Of a stretch of 64,000 nt of DNA, positions 1 through 8,280 are shown piece after piece. The notes under the pieces were generated by a model. The model was given only the letters and a program-made list of their open reading frames with translations. It searched no databases and had not been told where the DNA came from. A program made the position numbers and the translations under genes. Each line of letters starts with the position of its first letter. The first letter of the stretch is position 1. Location: assembly GCF_001653515.1 (NCBI RefSeq), contig NZ_LYOY01000051.1:826001-890000 (forward strand), read 5' to 3'. This DNA is from Streptomyces sp. ERV7. Its GTDB lineage: Bacteria > Actinomycetota > Actinomycetes > Streptomycetales > Streptomycetaceae.

Positions 1-481
1 GCGATTCGGGCGCCTCGTAGGGGTCGTCGACCCCGGTGAGCCCGCTGATCTCGCCGGCCGCCTGCTTGGCGTACAGGCCCTTCACATCGCGTTCGGAGCA
101 GACCTCCACGGGAGTGGCGACATGCACCTCCAGATAGGCGGTGCCCTCGGACTGGTGGCGCTTGCGGACCGCGTCACGGCTGTCGGCGTACGGGGCGATC
201 ACCGGCACCAGCGCCTTGACGCCGTTGGCGGCGAGCAGTTCGGCGACGAAGCCGATCCGCTGCACATTGGTGTGCCGGTCCTCGCGGCTGAAGCCGAGCC
301 CGGCCGAGAGGAACTCGCGGATCTCGTCGCCGTCGAGCACCTCGACCCGGTGCCCCTCGTCGCGCAGCCGGTCCGCCAGCTCGTACGCGAGGGTGGTCTT
401 GCCCGCGCTGGGCAGCCCGGTCAGCCAGACGGTGGCTCCGGTGGTGTGCCCGCTCACTTGGTTCTCCTGGGTGTTGGTCAT
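1..481 (-). CDS. cysC: Adenylyl-sulfate kinase CysC (3' end beyond the left edge)
   Basis: APS kinase phosphorylates adenylyl sulfate at the 3'-hydroxyl with ATP, giving PAPS, in the cytosol. The N-terminus is visible: a P-loop GLPSAGKT at residues 22-29, then the DGDEIREFLSAGLGFSREDR stretch typical of the family's nucleotide/APS site. The ATG at 481 shares its A with the cysH stop (TGATG), so the two are translationally coupled. About 160 residues are present and the C-terminus runs off the window; the family is usually 175-200 residues. It is the last visible gene of the minus-strand sulfate operon, and cysD/cysN would be expected next. Confidence 0.93.
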   Translation of the reverse strand, partial: MTNTQENQVSGHTTGATVWLTGLPSAGKTTLAYELADRLRDEGHRVEVLDGDEIREFLSAGLGFSREDRHTNVQRIGFVAELLAANGVKALVPVIAPYADSRDAVRKRHQSEGTAYLEVHVATPVEVCSERDVKGLYAKQAAGEISGLTGVDDPYEAPES

Positions 482-1188
482 CAGCCGTGCAGCCCGCACT
501 CGGTCTTGTCGCGCCCGGCCCAGCGGCCGGCCCGCGCGTCCTCGCCCTCCGCCACCCGGCGGGTGCAGGGAGCGCAGCCGATGGACGGATAGCCGTCCAT
601 GAGCAGCAGGTTGGTGATCACGCCGTGCTCCGTCACGTACGCGTCCACGTCGTCCTGCGTCCAGCGGGCGATCGGGGAGACCTTGACCTTCTGCCGCTTC
701 TCGTCCCAGCCGACCACCGGGGTGTTGGCCCGGGTCGGGGACTCGTCGCGGCGCAGGCCGGTCGCCCACGCCGAGTACGCCGTCAGGCCCTCCTGGAGCG
801 GCTTGACCTTGCGCAGCGCGCAGCACAGGTCCGGGTCGCGGTCGTGCAGCTTCGGCCCGTACTGGGCGTCCTGCTCGGCCACGGTCTGACGCGGGGTCAG
901 CGTGATGACGTTGACGTCCAGTACGGCCGCCACCGCGTCCCGGGTGCCGATGGTCTCCGGGAAGTGGTAGCCGGTGTCCAGGAACACCACGTCCACGCCG
1001 GGCATCGCCCGCGAGGCGAGATGGGCGACCACCGCGTCCTCCATCGAGGAGGTCACGCAGAACCGCTTGCCGAAGGTGTCGGCCGCCCAGCTCAGTATGT
1101 CGAGCGGCTCGGCCTCCTCCAGCTCGCGCCCGGCGGTCTCCGCCAGCGCCCTGAGCTCGTCGGCCGAGTGTGCCTGAAGGGTCGTCAT
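481..1188 (-). CDS. cysH: Adenylyl-sulfate (APS) reductase CysH
   Basis: Reduces activated sulfate to sulfite. The 235-residue product has the paired cysteines CC (122-123) and CxxC (205-208) that bind a [4Fe-4S] cluster. In this family those mark enzymes that use APS rather than PAPS. The C-terminal ECGLHG carries the catalytic cysteine (about 231). The chosen ATG at 1188 has the Shine-Dalgarno GGGAGGAAACC just upstream; the open frame extends further upstream but without a matching site. The ATG overlaps the stop of the preceding small gene (ATGA), and its own stop overlaps cysC, so the operon is tightly coupled. Co-occurrence with cysC is common in actinobacteria although an APS reductase does not need PAPS. 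Confidence 0.93.
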   Translation of the reverse strand: MTTLQAHSADELRALAETAGRELEEAEPLDILSWAADTFGKRFCVTSSMEDAVVAHLASRAMPGVDVVFLDTGYHFPETIGTRDAVAAVLDVNVITLTPRQTVAEQDAQYGPKLHDRDPDLCCALRKVKPLQEGLTAYSAWATGLRRDESPTRANTPVVGWDEKRQKVKVSPIARWTQDDVDAYVTEHGVITNLLLMDGYPSIGCAPCTRRVAEGEDARAGRWAGRDKTECGLHG

Positions 1189-1364
1189 GAGGTTTCCTCC
1201 CGCAGGTCGTTGGACCGCGGCCCACGGGCCAGCAGTCCGAGGAACGAGAGCCGGAACGCGCGGTTGCAGCTCGCGCATTCCCAGGCCCCGTGGCCCTCCT
1301 CGGAAGGGCGCAGGTCCTCGTCCCCGCAGTACGGGCAGTAGAAGGGCGCCGCTCGCTCGCTCAC
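1185..1364 (-). CDS. Small zinc-ribbon protein of the sulfate assimilation operon
   Basis: A 59-residue protein with two CxxC knuckles, CPYC at about residues 10-13 and CASC at about 30-33, spaced like a zinc ribbon. The rest is short and ends in a basic, hydrophilic tail. It starts at GTG 1364, which overlaps the sulfite reductase stop (GTGA), and ends overlapping the cysH start (ATGA). Double coupling between two sulfate-reduction enzymes argues strongly that it is a real gene. Similar small proteins are, as I recall, conserved at this place in Streptomyces. Function is unknown: it could be a metal or Fe-S delivery factor or an accessory subunit of the reductases. That is inference from position only. 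Confidence 0.8.
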   Translation of the reverse strand: MSERAAPFYCPYCGDEDLRPSEEGHGAWECASCNRAFRLSFLGLLARGPRSNDLREETS

Positions 1365-3058
1365 GACAGGGCCCCCTCGTCGGCGCGCGCGGCCCAGGTG
1401 GCGAACCGCTCGCCGGCCTCGCGCTCGGCCTCGAAGCGCTTGAGGACGCGCTCGACGTAGTCCGGCAGTTCGGCCGAGGTGACCTTCAGGCCGCGGACCT
1501 TGCGGCCGAAGGCCGCGTCCAGGCCGAGCGCGCCGCCCAGGTGCACCTGGTAGCCCTCGACCTGCTCGCCCTCGTCGTTGAGGACCAGCTGGCCCTTGAG
1601 ACCGATGTCCGCGACCTGGATACGGGCGCAGGCGTTCGGGCAGCCGTTGAGGTTGATGGTGATCGGCTCGTCGAAGTCCGGGATGCGGCGCTCCAGCTCG
1701 TCGATGAGCGCGGCGCCGCGCGCCTTGGTCTCGACGATCGCCAGCTTGCAGTACTCGATACCGGTGCAGGCCATGGTGCCGCGCCGGAACGGGGACGGCT
1801 TCGCGGTCAGGTCCAGCGCCTCCAGGGCCTCGACGAGCGGCTCGACCTGCGCCTCCTCGACGTCGAGGACGATCATCTTCTGCTCGACCGTGGTACGGAC
1901 GCGGCCCGAGCCGTGGGCCTCCGCGACCTCGGCGATCTTCGTCAGCGTGGCGCCGTCGACGCGGCCGACGCGCGGGGCGAACCCGACGTAGAAGCGGCCG
2001 TCCTGCTGGCGGTGCACGCCGACGTGGTCGCGCCAGCGCCGGGTGGGCTCGGCGGGCGCCGGACCGTCGACCAGGGCGCGCTTGAGGTACTCGTCCTCCA
2101 GGATCTGGCGGAACTTCTCCGGACCCCAGTCGGCGACCAGGAACTTCAGCCGGGCGCGGGTGCGCAGCCGCCGGTAGCCGTAGTCGCGGAAGATGCCGAT
2201 CACGCCCGCCCAGACGTCCGGGACCTCCTCCAGCGGGACCCAGGCGCCGAGCCGGACACCGATCTTCGGGTTGGTCGACAGACCGCCGCCGACCCACAGG
2301 TCGAAGCCGGGGCCGTGCTCGGGGTGCTCGACGCCGACGAAGGCGATGTCGTTGATCTCGTGGACCACGTCGAGGAGCGGCGAGCCGGAGATCGCGGACT
2401 TGAACTTGCGCGGCAGGTTGGAGAACTCCTTGCTGCCGATGTACCGCCGCTGGATCTCGTCGATCGCCCAGGTGCCGTCGATGATCTCGTCCTCGGCGAT
2501 CCCGGCGACCGGCGAGCCGATGACGACGCGCGGGCAGTCGCCGCAGGCCTCGGTGGTGGACAGCCCGACGGCCTCCAGCCGGTTCCAGATCTCCGGGACG
2601 TCCTCGATGCGGATCCAGTGCAGCTGGATGTTCTGCCGGTCGGTGATGTCCGCGCTCCCGCGCGCGAACTCCTGCGAGATCTCGCCGATCACCCGCAGCT
2701 GCTGGGTGGTCAGCCGGCCGCCGTCGATGCGCACGCGCAGCATGAAGTACTTGTCGTCCAGCTCCTCCGGCTCCAGGATCGCGGTCTTGCCGCCGTCGAT
2801 CCCGGGCTTGCGCTGGGTGTACAGACCCCACCAGCGCATCCGTCCGCGCAGGTCGTTGGGGTCGATGGAGTCAAAACCACGCTTGGAGTAAATCGTCTCA
2901 ATACGTGTCCGCACATTGAGACCGTCGTCGTCCTTCTTGAACTGCTCGTTCCCGTTGAGCGGGGTGAAGTGACCGACGGCCCACTGGCCTTCACCACGGT
3001 GGCGCCCCGGCTTGCGGCGGGCGGCGGTGGAGGCGGGCTTGTCTGGGGTGGCGGCCAT
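1361..3058 (-). CDS. sir: Ferredoxin-dependent sulfite (nitrite/sulfite) reductase
   Basis: Six-electron reduction of sulfite to sulfide on a siroheme/[4Fe-4S] centre. The 565-residue product has the two cluster motifs in order: ACTGIEYC (Cx5C, near residue 430) and NGCPNACAR (Cx3C, near residue 470). The second motif bridges siroheme and cluster in the family. Length fits the actinobacterial NirA/SirA type. ATG 3058 follows the Shine-Dalgarno AAGGACG; upstream in-frame starts lie in the leader region and lack a site. It is the first enzyme gene of the operon and sits 115 nt behind a leader-peptide ORF, so expression may be set by attenuation. Nitrite as the real substrate is unlikely given the cysH/cysC neighbours. 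Confidence 0.93.
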   Translation of the reverse strand: MAATPDKPASTAARRKPGRHRGEGQWAVGHFTPLNGNEQFKKDDDGLNVRTRIETIYSKRGFDSIDPNDLRGRMRWWGLYTQRKPGIDGGKTAILEPEELDDKYFMLRVRIDGGRLTTQQLRVIGEISQEFARGSADITDRQNIQLHWIRIEDVPEIWNRLEAVGLSTTEACGDCPRVVIGSPVAGIAEDEIIDGTWAIDEIQRRYIGSKEFSNLPRKFKSAISGSPLLDVVHEINDIAFVGVEHPEHGPGFDLWVGGGLSTNPKIGVRLGAWVPLEEVPDVWAGVIGIFRDYGYRRLRTRARLKFLVADWGPEKFRQILEDEYLKRALVDGPAPAEPTRRWRDHVGVHRQQDGRFYVGFAPRVGRVDGATLTKIAEVAEAHGSGRVRTTVEQKMIVLDVEEAQVEPLVEALEALDLTAKPSPFRRGTMACTGIEYCKLAIVETKARGAALIDELERRIPDFDEPITINLNGCPNACARIQVADIGLKGQLVLNDEGEQVEGYQVHLGGALGLDAAFGRKVRGLKVTSAELPDYVERVLKRFEAEREAGERFATWAARADEGALS

Positions 3059-3173
3059 GGGGATACGTCCTTCGGGACTGCAGGAGGGCGGCTCTGACCT
3101 GCACACTCGCGCTGAGGGCGCGGCGGTGCGCAAGTACGGTGAAGAAGACTGGGGGCGGCGGTGCTGGGGTCTC

Positions 3174-3257
3174 TCAGCGGGCCGGACAGATGGCGCTGGA
3201 CATGCGGCCCAGGTCGACGTGTCGTCGACTCACCAAGGCAATTCCAGTTCCGGACAT
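3174..3257 (-). CDS. Putative leader peptide of the sulfate assimilation operon
   Basis: A 27-residue ORF from ATG 3257 to TGA 3174, upstream of sir. Its C-terminal part reads RRHVDLGRMSSAICPAR. From memory this matches a family of very short 'putative leader peptides' found before sulfur-metabolism genes in Streptomyces, with the same RRHVDLGR core and one Cys codon near the end. It probably senses translation (perhaps charged tRNA-Cys) and controls the operon by attenuation; that mechanism is inference. The 115 nt between its stop and sir can fold a small stem (TGCAGG / CCTGCA, about 3079-3104) close to the sir ribosome site. Confidence 0.8.
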   Translation of the reverse strand: MSGTGIALVSRRHVDLGRMSSAICPAR

Positions 3258-3295
3258 GACGGAAGCGTGTCACGCGCGTCTCCGGCCAGTCCACC

Positions 3296-3324
3296 ACTAT
3301 CCAAAATGTGGACAACAATGTCCC
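3296..3324 (-). promoter_or_regulatory. Predicted promoter and inverted repeat of the sir-cys operon
   Basis: On the minus strand GGGACA (3324-3319), 17 nt, then GATAGT (3301-3296) fits a housekeeping-type promoter, which would start RNA about 30 nt before the leader ORF. An inverted repeat GGACA-TTGT-TGTCC (3310-3323) overlaps the -35 box and is a candidate operator. The divergent NACHT gene starts at 3437, so the repeat lies between both genes. Confidence 0.45.
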
Positions 3325-3436
3325 GAATGCCGAGACGATGTGTTGTGGGTCACCTCGGCCGTCCGCCGGACGCGGGACCCGCGGCGCTCCTATCCTGCCT
3401 GGTGCCGGGGAGGCCGCGGGCGAGGGGGGCACGCTC

Positions 3437-6058
3437 ATGTGGGAACAGTTCCGGTCATGGATCCCGGCGGCGGGCGCCTTCGTCCTCGGCGTCCTGCTCC
3501 TCAAGCTGAAGGACTGGTTCAGGACGCTCGTCGACAAGACGGCGGCCCTCCTCTACCACCGCCTCGCGGGCAGCGCCCTGCTCGCCCGCACGGCGCTGCG
3601 CCGCTATATCGTCCGCGTCCACGAGCGCCACGAGCGCTTCTCCGTCTCCTTCCGGGTCGACGACGCGCAGGCCATGGACATGGCGGCGGTGTACGTCCCG
3701 CTGCGCACCGCCTCCGGCTTCGGCGCGGGCGCCGAGCGGAACGAGGCGGCGGCGTCACTGCGCGAGGCGCGCCGGGCCGTGGTCCTCGGCGTCCCCGGCG
3801 CGGGCAAGACGATGCTCCTGCGCCACACCGTGCTCGCCTGGTGCCGCGAGCGCTACCGCCCGGACGGGCCGCGGCGCCGCGCCTGGTACGGGCGCCGGCG
3901 CCCGCCGAGGGCGGAGCCGGGGGAGCTCGTGGACGTACCGGTCCTGCTGAAGCTGCACGAGGTGAACCTGGAGAAGGGGGACCTCCATGACCACATCGTG
4001 AAACACTTCGCGGACCATGACTTCCCGGGCGCCGGGAAGTGGGCCGACCGGGCGCTCGCCGAGGGCCGCCTCGCCGTGTACTTCGACGGTCTGGACGAGG
4101 TGCCGACGACCCGGCGCAAGGAGGTCGCGGACGCGATCGGCCAGTTCATGCGGACCCACGCGAAGTGCCGGACGGTGGTCACCTGCCGGATCGCCGTCTA
4201 CCGGGGCGAGTTCAACGAGGACGCCGACCGCACACTGCGGGTCGAGGAGTTCGACGAGCGCCTGGTGCGCCGCTTCCTGCATGGCTGGCCCTGGCCGGAG
4301 CATCTGCCCGCCGACACCGTGGAGCAGCTGCTCGGCGCGCTGCGCGACACCCCGCAGCTGATGCCGCTGGCGCGCAACCCGCTGCTCCTGACGATGATCG
4401 CGTATCTGTACAGCCATGTGTACGCGGGCACGGACCAGGTGCTTCCGCACACCCGCGCCGACTTCTACAAGCAGGTCACGGACGGCCTGCTCGGCGACCG
4501 CCGGCGGGACGCGCGCTTCTCGCACCCGGTGAAGAAGGCGGTCCTGCAACGCCTGGCGCTGGCCGCTCAGGACATCCCCTCGGACGTCCACGACCGCCTG
4601 GCGCTGCCCGAGCGGGCGGTGCTCACGCACGTACGGGCCGCGCTCGCGGAGCAGGGCCGTCCGGAGGACCGGGCCCAGGAGGTCCTGGAGGAGATCGTCG
4701 AGCGCAGCGGGCTGCTCCTCGCGGTGGACAGCGGGGAGCGCTACCAGTTCGCGCACCTCACGCTCCAGGAGTACCTGGCCGCGACCCGCCTCGCGGCGGA
4801 CCCGCCGGGCCTGCTCGCCCGCTACGCCCGCGACCCGGCGGCGTGGCGGGAGACGGTACGGCTGTGGTGCGGCGCGGAGCCGCGGGACTGCACGGAGGTC
4901 GTACGGGCGGTGCTGGAGCGGGATCCGGTGCTTGCCTTCCAGTGTCTGGCGGACGCGCAGGTGGTGGACGGGGGGCTCGTCGACGAGATCGTCGGGATGT
5001 TCCGGGACCGTCTGGGCCGGGAGCCGGGCGCGGACCGCCAGGCGGTGATCGCCGCGTTCGGGGTGGTGGCGGGGGACCGGCGGCCACGGGGCACCGCCGT
5101 GTTCGACATGCTCTCGGAGTTCGCGGCCGACGGCCGCCGCGCCGACCGCCAGGAGGCGGCCCTGGCCGCGCTCGCCGCCACCAATCTGCCGAGGGCGGCG
5201 GAACGGCTCGCCGAACTGCTGCCCGCGGTCCCGGGGGCCGGACCGGCCCTCGTGGCCATGGGCGACCTGGCGGTCCCCGCGCTGCGGCGGGCAGTGCTGC
5301 GCGGGGAACGGGGCGCGTTACGGCTGCTGTTGCAGATCCGGACGCCGCGCGCGGCGGCGGTGCTCGCGGCCTACCCCGGGGAGCACATCGAGATGTGGCG
5401 GGCGGCCGCGTTCTTCATGGGGGACATGCTGCGGGACCCGGAGATCGAGCAGGCGCTGCGGGAGCTCCCGCAGCGGTCCTTCGACGACAACTTCCTGTGG
5501 GTGTGGAGGCCCTTCGCCACCGGGGAGGACGACCACCTCGTCAAGCGGGTGAGCCTGTTCGCGGGGCAGATATGGGCTGAGGGAGGGCTGGGCGTGCCGT
5601 ACGGAGTGCGGGTCGACCCGCGCATCCTGGCCGCGCTGGCCCTCGTGGGAGACGCGAGCGCACCGCTCGCCCACCTTGCCCCGCAGGTGTCCGACGCGAG
5701 GCTGGCGCGGGAGCTGGGACTCGGGGCCGACGAGGCGGTCTCGGGTTTCCGGGTGGCACAGGCTCTGTACGACGGTGTCGCCCCGGAGGTGGGGGAGCGC
5801 TTTCTCCTGTTGGCCGGCCTCCATGCGGTCCAGGTCCGCATGCTCGCCCAGCTTCCCGCCCCCGAGCGGTCGTTCGCCGGGGCCCTGCTCTGCCAGTTCG
5901 GAGTGGTCCCTAGGGCCGACTGGGAACGGGCCGGCGCACAGGGCGCGCGATCGCGGTTCCCCCTCCGCCACGCCCGCGCCTTCGACGCGCTCCTGCGCGG
6001 CTTGGTCCGGGACCACCTGAAACCGCGCTCACCCGACCAGGCGGACCGGCCGGACTAG
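3437..6058 (+). CDS. Membrane-anchored NACHT-family NTPase
   Basis: An 873-residue STAND-type ATPase. A single hydrophobic segment at about residues 10-23 probably anchors it in the membrane with the rest in the cytosol. The NACHT core shows Walker A GVPGAGKT (118-125), Walker B LAVYFDGLDEV (212-222) with the extra acidic residues typical of NACHT, a sensor-like TCRIAVYR stretch, and the PLLLTMIAYLYSH helix that follows in the family. The C-terminal half is Ala/Leu-rich, helical and repetitive, HEAT-like by eye, and would be the sensor. ATG 3437 follows GAGGGGGGC. Some bacterial NACHT proteins give phage resistance; whether this one does is unknown. It stands alone, not in a visible defence island. 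Its stop shares CTAG with the convergent GNAT gene. Confidence 0.85.
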   Translation: MWEQFRSWIPAAGAFVLGVLLLKLKDWFRTLVDKTAALLYHRLAGSALLARTALRRYIVRVHERHERFSVSFRVDDAQAMDMAAVYVPLRTASGFGAGAERNEAAASLREARRAVVLGVPGAGKTMLLRHTVLAWCRERYRPDGPRRRAWYGRRRPPRAEPGELVDVPVLLKLHEVNLEKGDLHDHIVKHFADHDFPGAGKWADRALAEGRLAVYFDGLDEVPTTRRKEVADAIGQFMRTHAKCRTVVTCRIAVYRGEFNEDADRTLRVEEFDERLVRRFLHGWPWPEHLPADTVEQLLGALRDTPQLMPLARNPLLLTMIAYLYSHVYAGTDQVLPHTRADFYKQVTDGLLGDRRRDARFSHPVKKAVLQRLALAAQDIPSDVHDRLALPERAVLTHVRAALAEQGRPEDRAQEVLEEIVERSGLLLAVDSGERYQFAHLTLQEYLAATRLAADPPGLLARYARDPAAWRETVRLWCGAEPRDCTEVVRAVLERDPVLAFQCLADAQVVDGGLVDEIVGMFRDRLGREPGADRQAVIAAFGVVAGDRRPRGTAVFDMLSEFAADGRRADRQEAALAALAATNLPRAAERLAELLPAVPGAGPALVAMGDLAVPALRRAVLRGERGALRLLLQIRTPRAAAVLAAYPGEHIEMWRAAAFFMGDMLRDPEIEQALRELPQRSFDDNFLWVWRPFATGEDDHLVKRVSLFAGQIWAEGGLGVPYGVRVDPRILAALALVGDASAPLAHLAPQVSDARLARELGLGADEAVSGFRVAQALYDGVAPEVGERFLLLAGLHAVQVRMLAQLPAPERSFAGALLCQFGVVPRADWERAGAQGARSRFPLRHARAFDALLRGLVRDHLKPRSPDQADRPD

Positions 6059-6618
6059 TGCGCCCCCGCCCACGGCCCCGGCGTCTCCACCTCCGCCTCT
6101 TCCTCCACCTTCGTGTCGAAGAGGCGGAACCCGCGCCGCAGATAGTTGTCCATCGCGTGCTCCCCGTCCAGGGAGCACGTGTGCACCCACACCCGCTTGG
6201 TGGCGGCGCGGTCCGGCCAGCGGTCGGCGAGGTCCCAGGCGCGGGCGATGCCGTGGGAGAGGAGGTGGCCGCCTATGCGGCGGCCCCGGAACGCCGGGAG
6301 CAGGCCGAAGTAGACGATCTCCACCGCGCCCTCGTCCTGCGCTTCGAGCTCGACGTAACCCGCCGGGGTGCCGTTCTCGTACGCCACCCACGTCTCCACG
6401 CCCGGCCGGGCCAGGAACTCCCGCCATTTCGCGTACGGCCACGCCAGGCGGTCGATCCAGTGGATGTCGCCGCCGACCGCCGTGTAGAGGAAGCGGCTGA
6501 ACTCCGGCGAGGGCACCTCGGCGCGGACGATCCGGATGTCTCCGGTGGGCTCGGCGGCGGGGCGCAGGTCGGCCGGGGACGTCTGCTCCAGGGACCAGGT
6601 GGTGACGGGGATGCTCAT
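6055..6618 (-). CDS. GNAT-family N-acetyltransferase
   Basis: Transfers an acetyl group from acetyl-CoA to an unknown amine. The 187-residue protein carries a GNAT motif A of the form YFGLLPAFRGRRIGGHLL (the R/QxxGxG/A acyl-CoA pyrophosphate loop) and a C-terminal LRRGFRLFDT strand typical of the fold. Stop codons of this gene and the convergent NACHT gene share the palindrome CTAG (6055-6058). No substrate can be read from the sequence. The start at 6618 is the only good ATG; no clear ribosome site is seen before it. Confidence 0.85.
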   Translation of the reverse strand: MSIPVTTWSLEQTSPADLRPAAEPTGDIRIVRAEVPSPEFSRFLYTAVGGDIHWIDRLAWPYAKWREFLARPGVETWVAYENGTPAGYVELEAQDEGAVEIVYFGLLPAFRGRRIGGHLLSHGIARAWDLADRWPDRAATKRVWVHTCSLDGEHAMDNYLRRGFRLFDTKVEEEAEVETPGPWAGAH

Positions 6619-6661
6619 GCCGTCACCGAATCACGGGGAAGGGCCCGCCTTCAAGCGCAGG

Positions 6662-7957
6662 TCAGTACGGGTGGTGGCGGGCACCTCGGACCGCCGGGGC
6701 CGTGGAGTGGGGGAGCAGGTCCGCCGGATGGGCCGGCTGGATCACCTCCACCTCCACGTCCTCCGCGAACCGGTACGGCCGATGGGCGAGCACCTCGGCC
6801 AGATGGCGCCGCAACCGGGACATCTCCGCCCGTATCGTCACCGTACGTGTCGGGTCCTCGAAGATGTCGTGCGCCAGCTGCGCGGCCGTGCGCCCGGCCC
6901 GGTGCAGGGCCAGTACATACAGGAGCTCGGCGTGGCGCGGGCTCAGCTCCTGCGCCCAGCTGCCCGCGTCCCCCGACACCGTCACCGACGAGCGGCGCGG
7001 GCGGCGCAGATCCAGCACCACCCGCCGGGGCAGCGCGTCCGCCCGCCCCGCGCCGTCGCCGACCGCCCGCACCAGCCAGCCGCCCGGCAGCGGCTCGACC
7101 GCGCACATGCCGAGCGAGGGCAGCCAGACCCGGCCCGCCCGGAACGACTTCGGCAGCGGCAGCCGGTCCACCGGCGGCATCCCCGTCACCGCGGCCGTCC
7201 AGCCGTTGGTGTCCACGGCGAGCGCCCGGCCGCCGATCCGGCACAGCACGGGCGCGGCCACCGTCCGCAGCCGCTCCACGGCGGCGAGATGGCGGGTGCG
7301 CAGCTCGGCCTCGGCCAGCCGGGCGACGGAGGTGACGAACGCCAGGGTCGCCGGGTGCATCGTCGACAGCGGGCCGCTCACGTCCACCACGCCGATCAGC
7401 CGTCCGTCGCGCGGGTCCACGACCGGCGCGCCCGCGCACGTCCAGGTGTGGTGGGTGGAGACGAAGTGCTCGGCCGAGTACACCTGCATCGGGCGGCCGG
7501 TGATCAGCGGGGTGCCCACCCCGTTGGTTCCCACCGCCCCCTCGCTCCAGTCGGCCCCGACCTGGAACCCCAGCGCGTCGGCGTTCTTCAGGACGGAGGC
7601 GTGGCCCTCGCGCCACAGCAGCGTCCCGTCGGCATCGGAGACGACCATGATGTGCTGCGCGGCGTCCGCCACCGACACCAGCGCCTCCCGCAGCACCGGC
7701 AGCACCTCCCGCAGCGGCGAGGCCTGCCGGCGCCGCTCCACCTCCGCCAGCGGCAGCAGCCCGGCGTGGCCGGCGCCGTCCGGGTCCAGGCCGCGGCCCA
7801 GCACCCGGCGCCAGGAGGCGTCGATCTCCGCGCGCGGGGCGAGCCTGGAGGGCAGTCCGGCGAGCGCGGCCGCCCGCATGCCCTTCAGCAGCCGGGTGGC
7901 CTCCCGTACGTCCATCGCGGCCAGCCGGGCCGGGTCGAGGGGGGTGGTGTCCTGCAC
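6662..7957 (-). CDS. GAF-domain transcriptional regulator (AcoR-like N-terminus)
   Basis: A 431-residue regulator. Residues about 90-230 form a GAF sensor; the stretch SEGAVGTNGVGTPL matches the GAF domain of AcoR-type activators. Instead of the AAA+ and Fis modules of true AcoR, the C-terminus carries a winged-helix-like region (RAEMSRLRRHL, about residues 375-385), so it should act with the housekeeping polymerase. GTG 7957 is preceded by CAGGAGGACCCA, a strong site. The ligand and targets are not evident; the AidB-like gene upstream on the same strand is separated by 323 nt with strong hairpins, so it is not an obvious operon partner. Confidence 0.75.
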   Translation of the reverse strand: MQDTTPLDPARLAAMDVREATRLLKGMRAAALAGLPSRLAPRAEIDASWRRVLGRGLDPDGAGHAGLLPLAEVERRRQASPLREVLPVLREALVSVADAAQHIMVVSDADGTLLWREGHASVLKNADALGFQVGADWSEGAVGTNGVGTPLITGRPMQVYSAEHFVSTHHTWTCAGAPVVDPRDGRLIGVVDVSGPLSTMHPATLAFVTSVARLAEAELRTRHLAAVERLRTVAAPVLCRIGGRALAVDTNGWTAAVTGMPPVDRLPLPKSFRAGRVWLPSLGMCAVEPLPGGWLVRAVGDGAGRADALPRRVVLDLRRPRRSSVTVSGDAGSWAQELSPRHAELLYVLALHRAGRTAAQLAHDIFEDPTRTVTIRAEMSRLRRHLAEVLAHRPYRFAEDVEVEVIQPAHPADLLPHSTAPAVRGARHHPY

Positions 7958-8183
7958 TGGGTCCTCCTGCCGGCACCGGCGTTCCGAGGGGGGGGAGTTC
8001 AGAGCGTGTCGGTGAACGCGGGTGCCACGTATTCATCGTGCCCGCCCGGGCGTTGGCGCGGGGCGATATGCCTCACAAGGTTGCAACCCTTTGCAACTCT
8101 CGCGAACGGCCGTGCGTGTGTACGAAGGTGGTGGAACACCGGACGTCCGGTCATTCATGGCCCGCAAGGGCGCATGGGAGTGC

Positions 8184-8217
8184 GGGGGTGGTGCCGTGTC
8201 GGCGCAGCACCACCCCC
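8184..8217. terminator. Hairpin, second of a tandem pair
   Basis: GGGGGTGGTGC (8184-8194) pairs perfectly over 11 bp with GCACCACCCCC (8207-8217), leaving a 12-nt loop. No T-run follows, as usual in high-GC actinobacteria. It likely stops transcription leaving the AidB-like gene on the minus strand. Confidence 0.55.
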
Positions 8218-8237
8218 GACGCACGTCCCGGTCAGGA

Positions 8238-8263
8238 CGCCCGGGCCGCTGAGGCCCCGGGCG
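8238..8263 (-). terminator. Hairpin terminator of the AidB-like gene
   Basis: CGCCCGGGCC (8238-8247) pairs with GGCCCCGGGCG (8253-8263) with a one-base bulge. It lies 18 nt past the stop codon of the AidB-like gene. Confidence 0.6.
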
Positions 8264-8280
8264 CCCGCTCCCACCGCCGG

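Larger units (their letters stand above)
7958..8280. other. 323-nt intergenic region with tandem hairpins
   Basis: No gene is supported here. It holds two strong hairpins (8184-8217 and 8238-8263) behind the AidB-like gene and the upstream region of the GAF regulator, which includes the short A+T-richer patch around 8070-8110. No clear promoter boxes were found. Confidence 0.5.

Noticed and set aside
6662..7957. Sigma-54 activator (AcoR proper)
   Set aside because: The GAF part is AcoR-like but there is no AAA+ domain with GAFTGA, and actinobacteria lack sigma-54.
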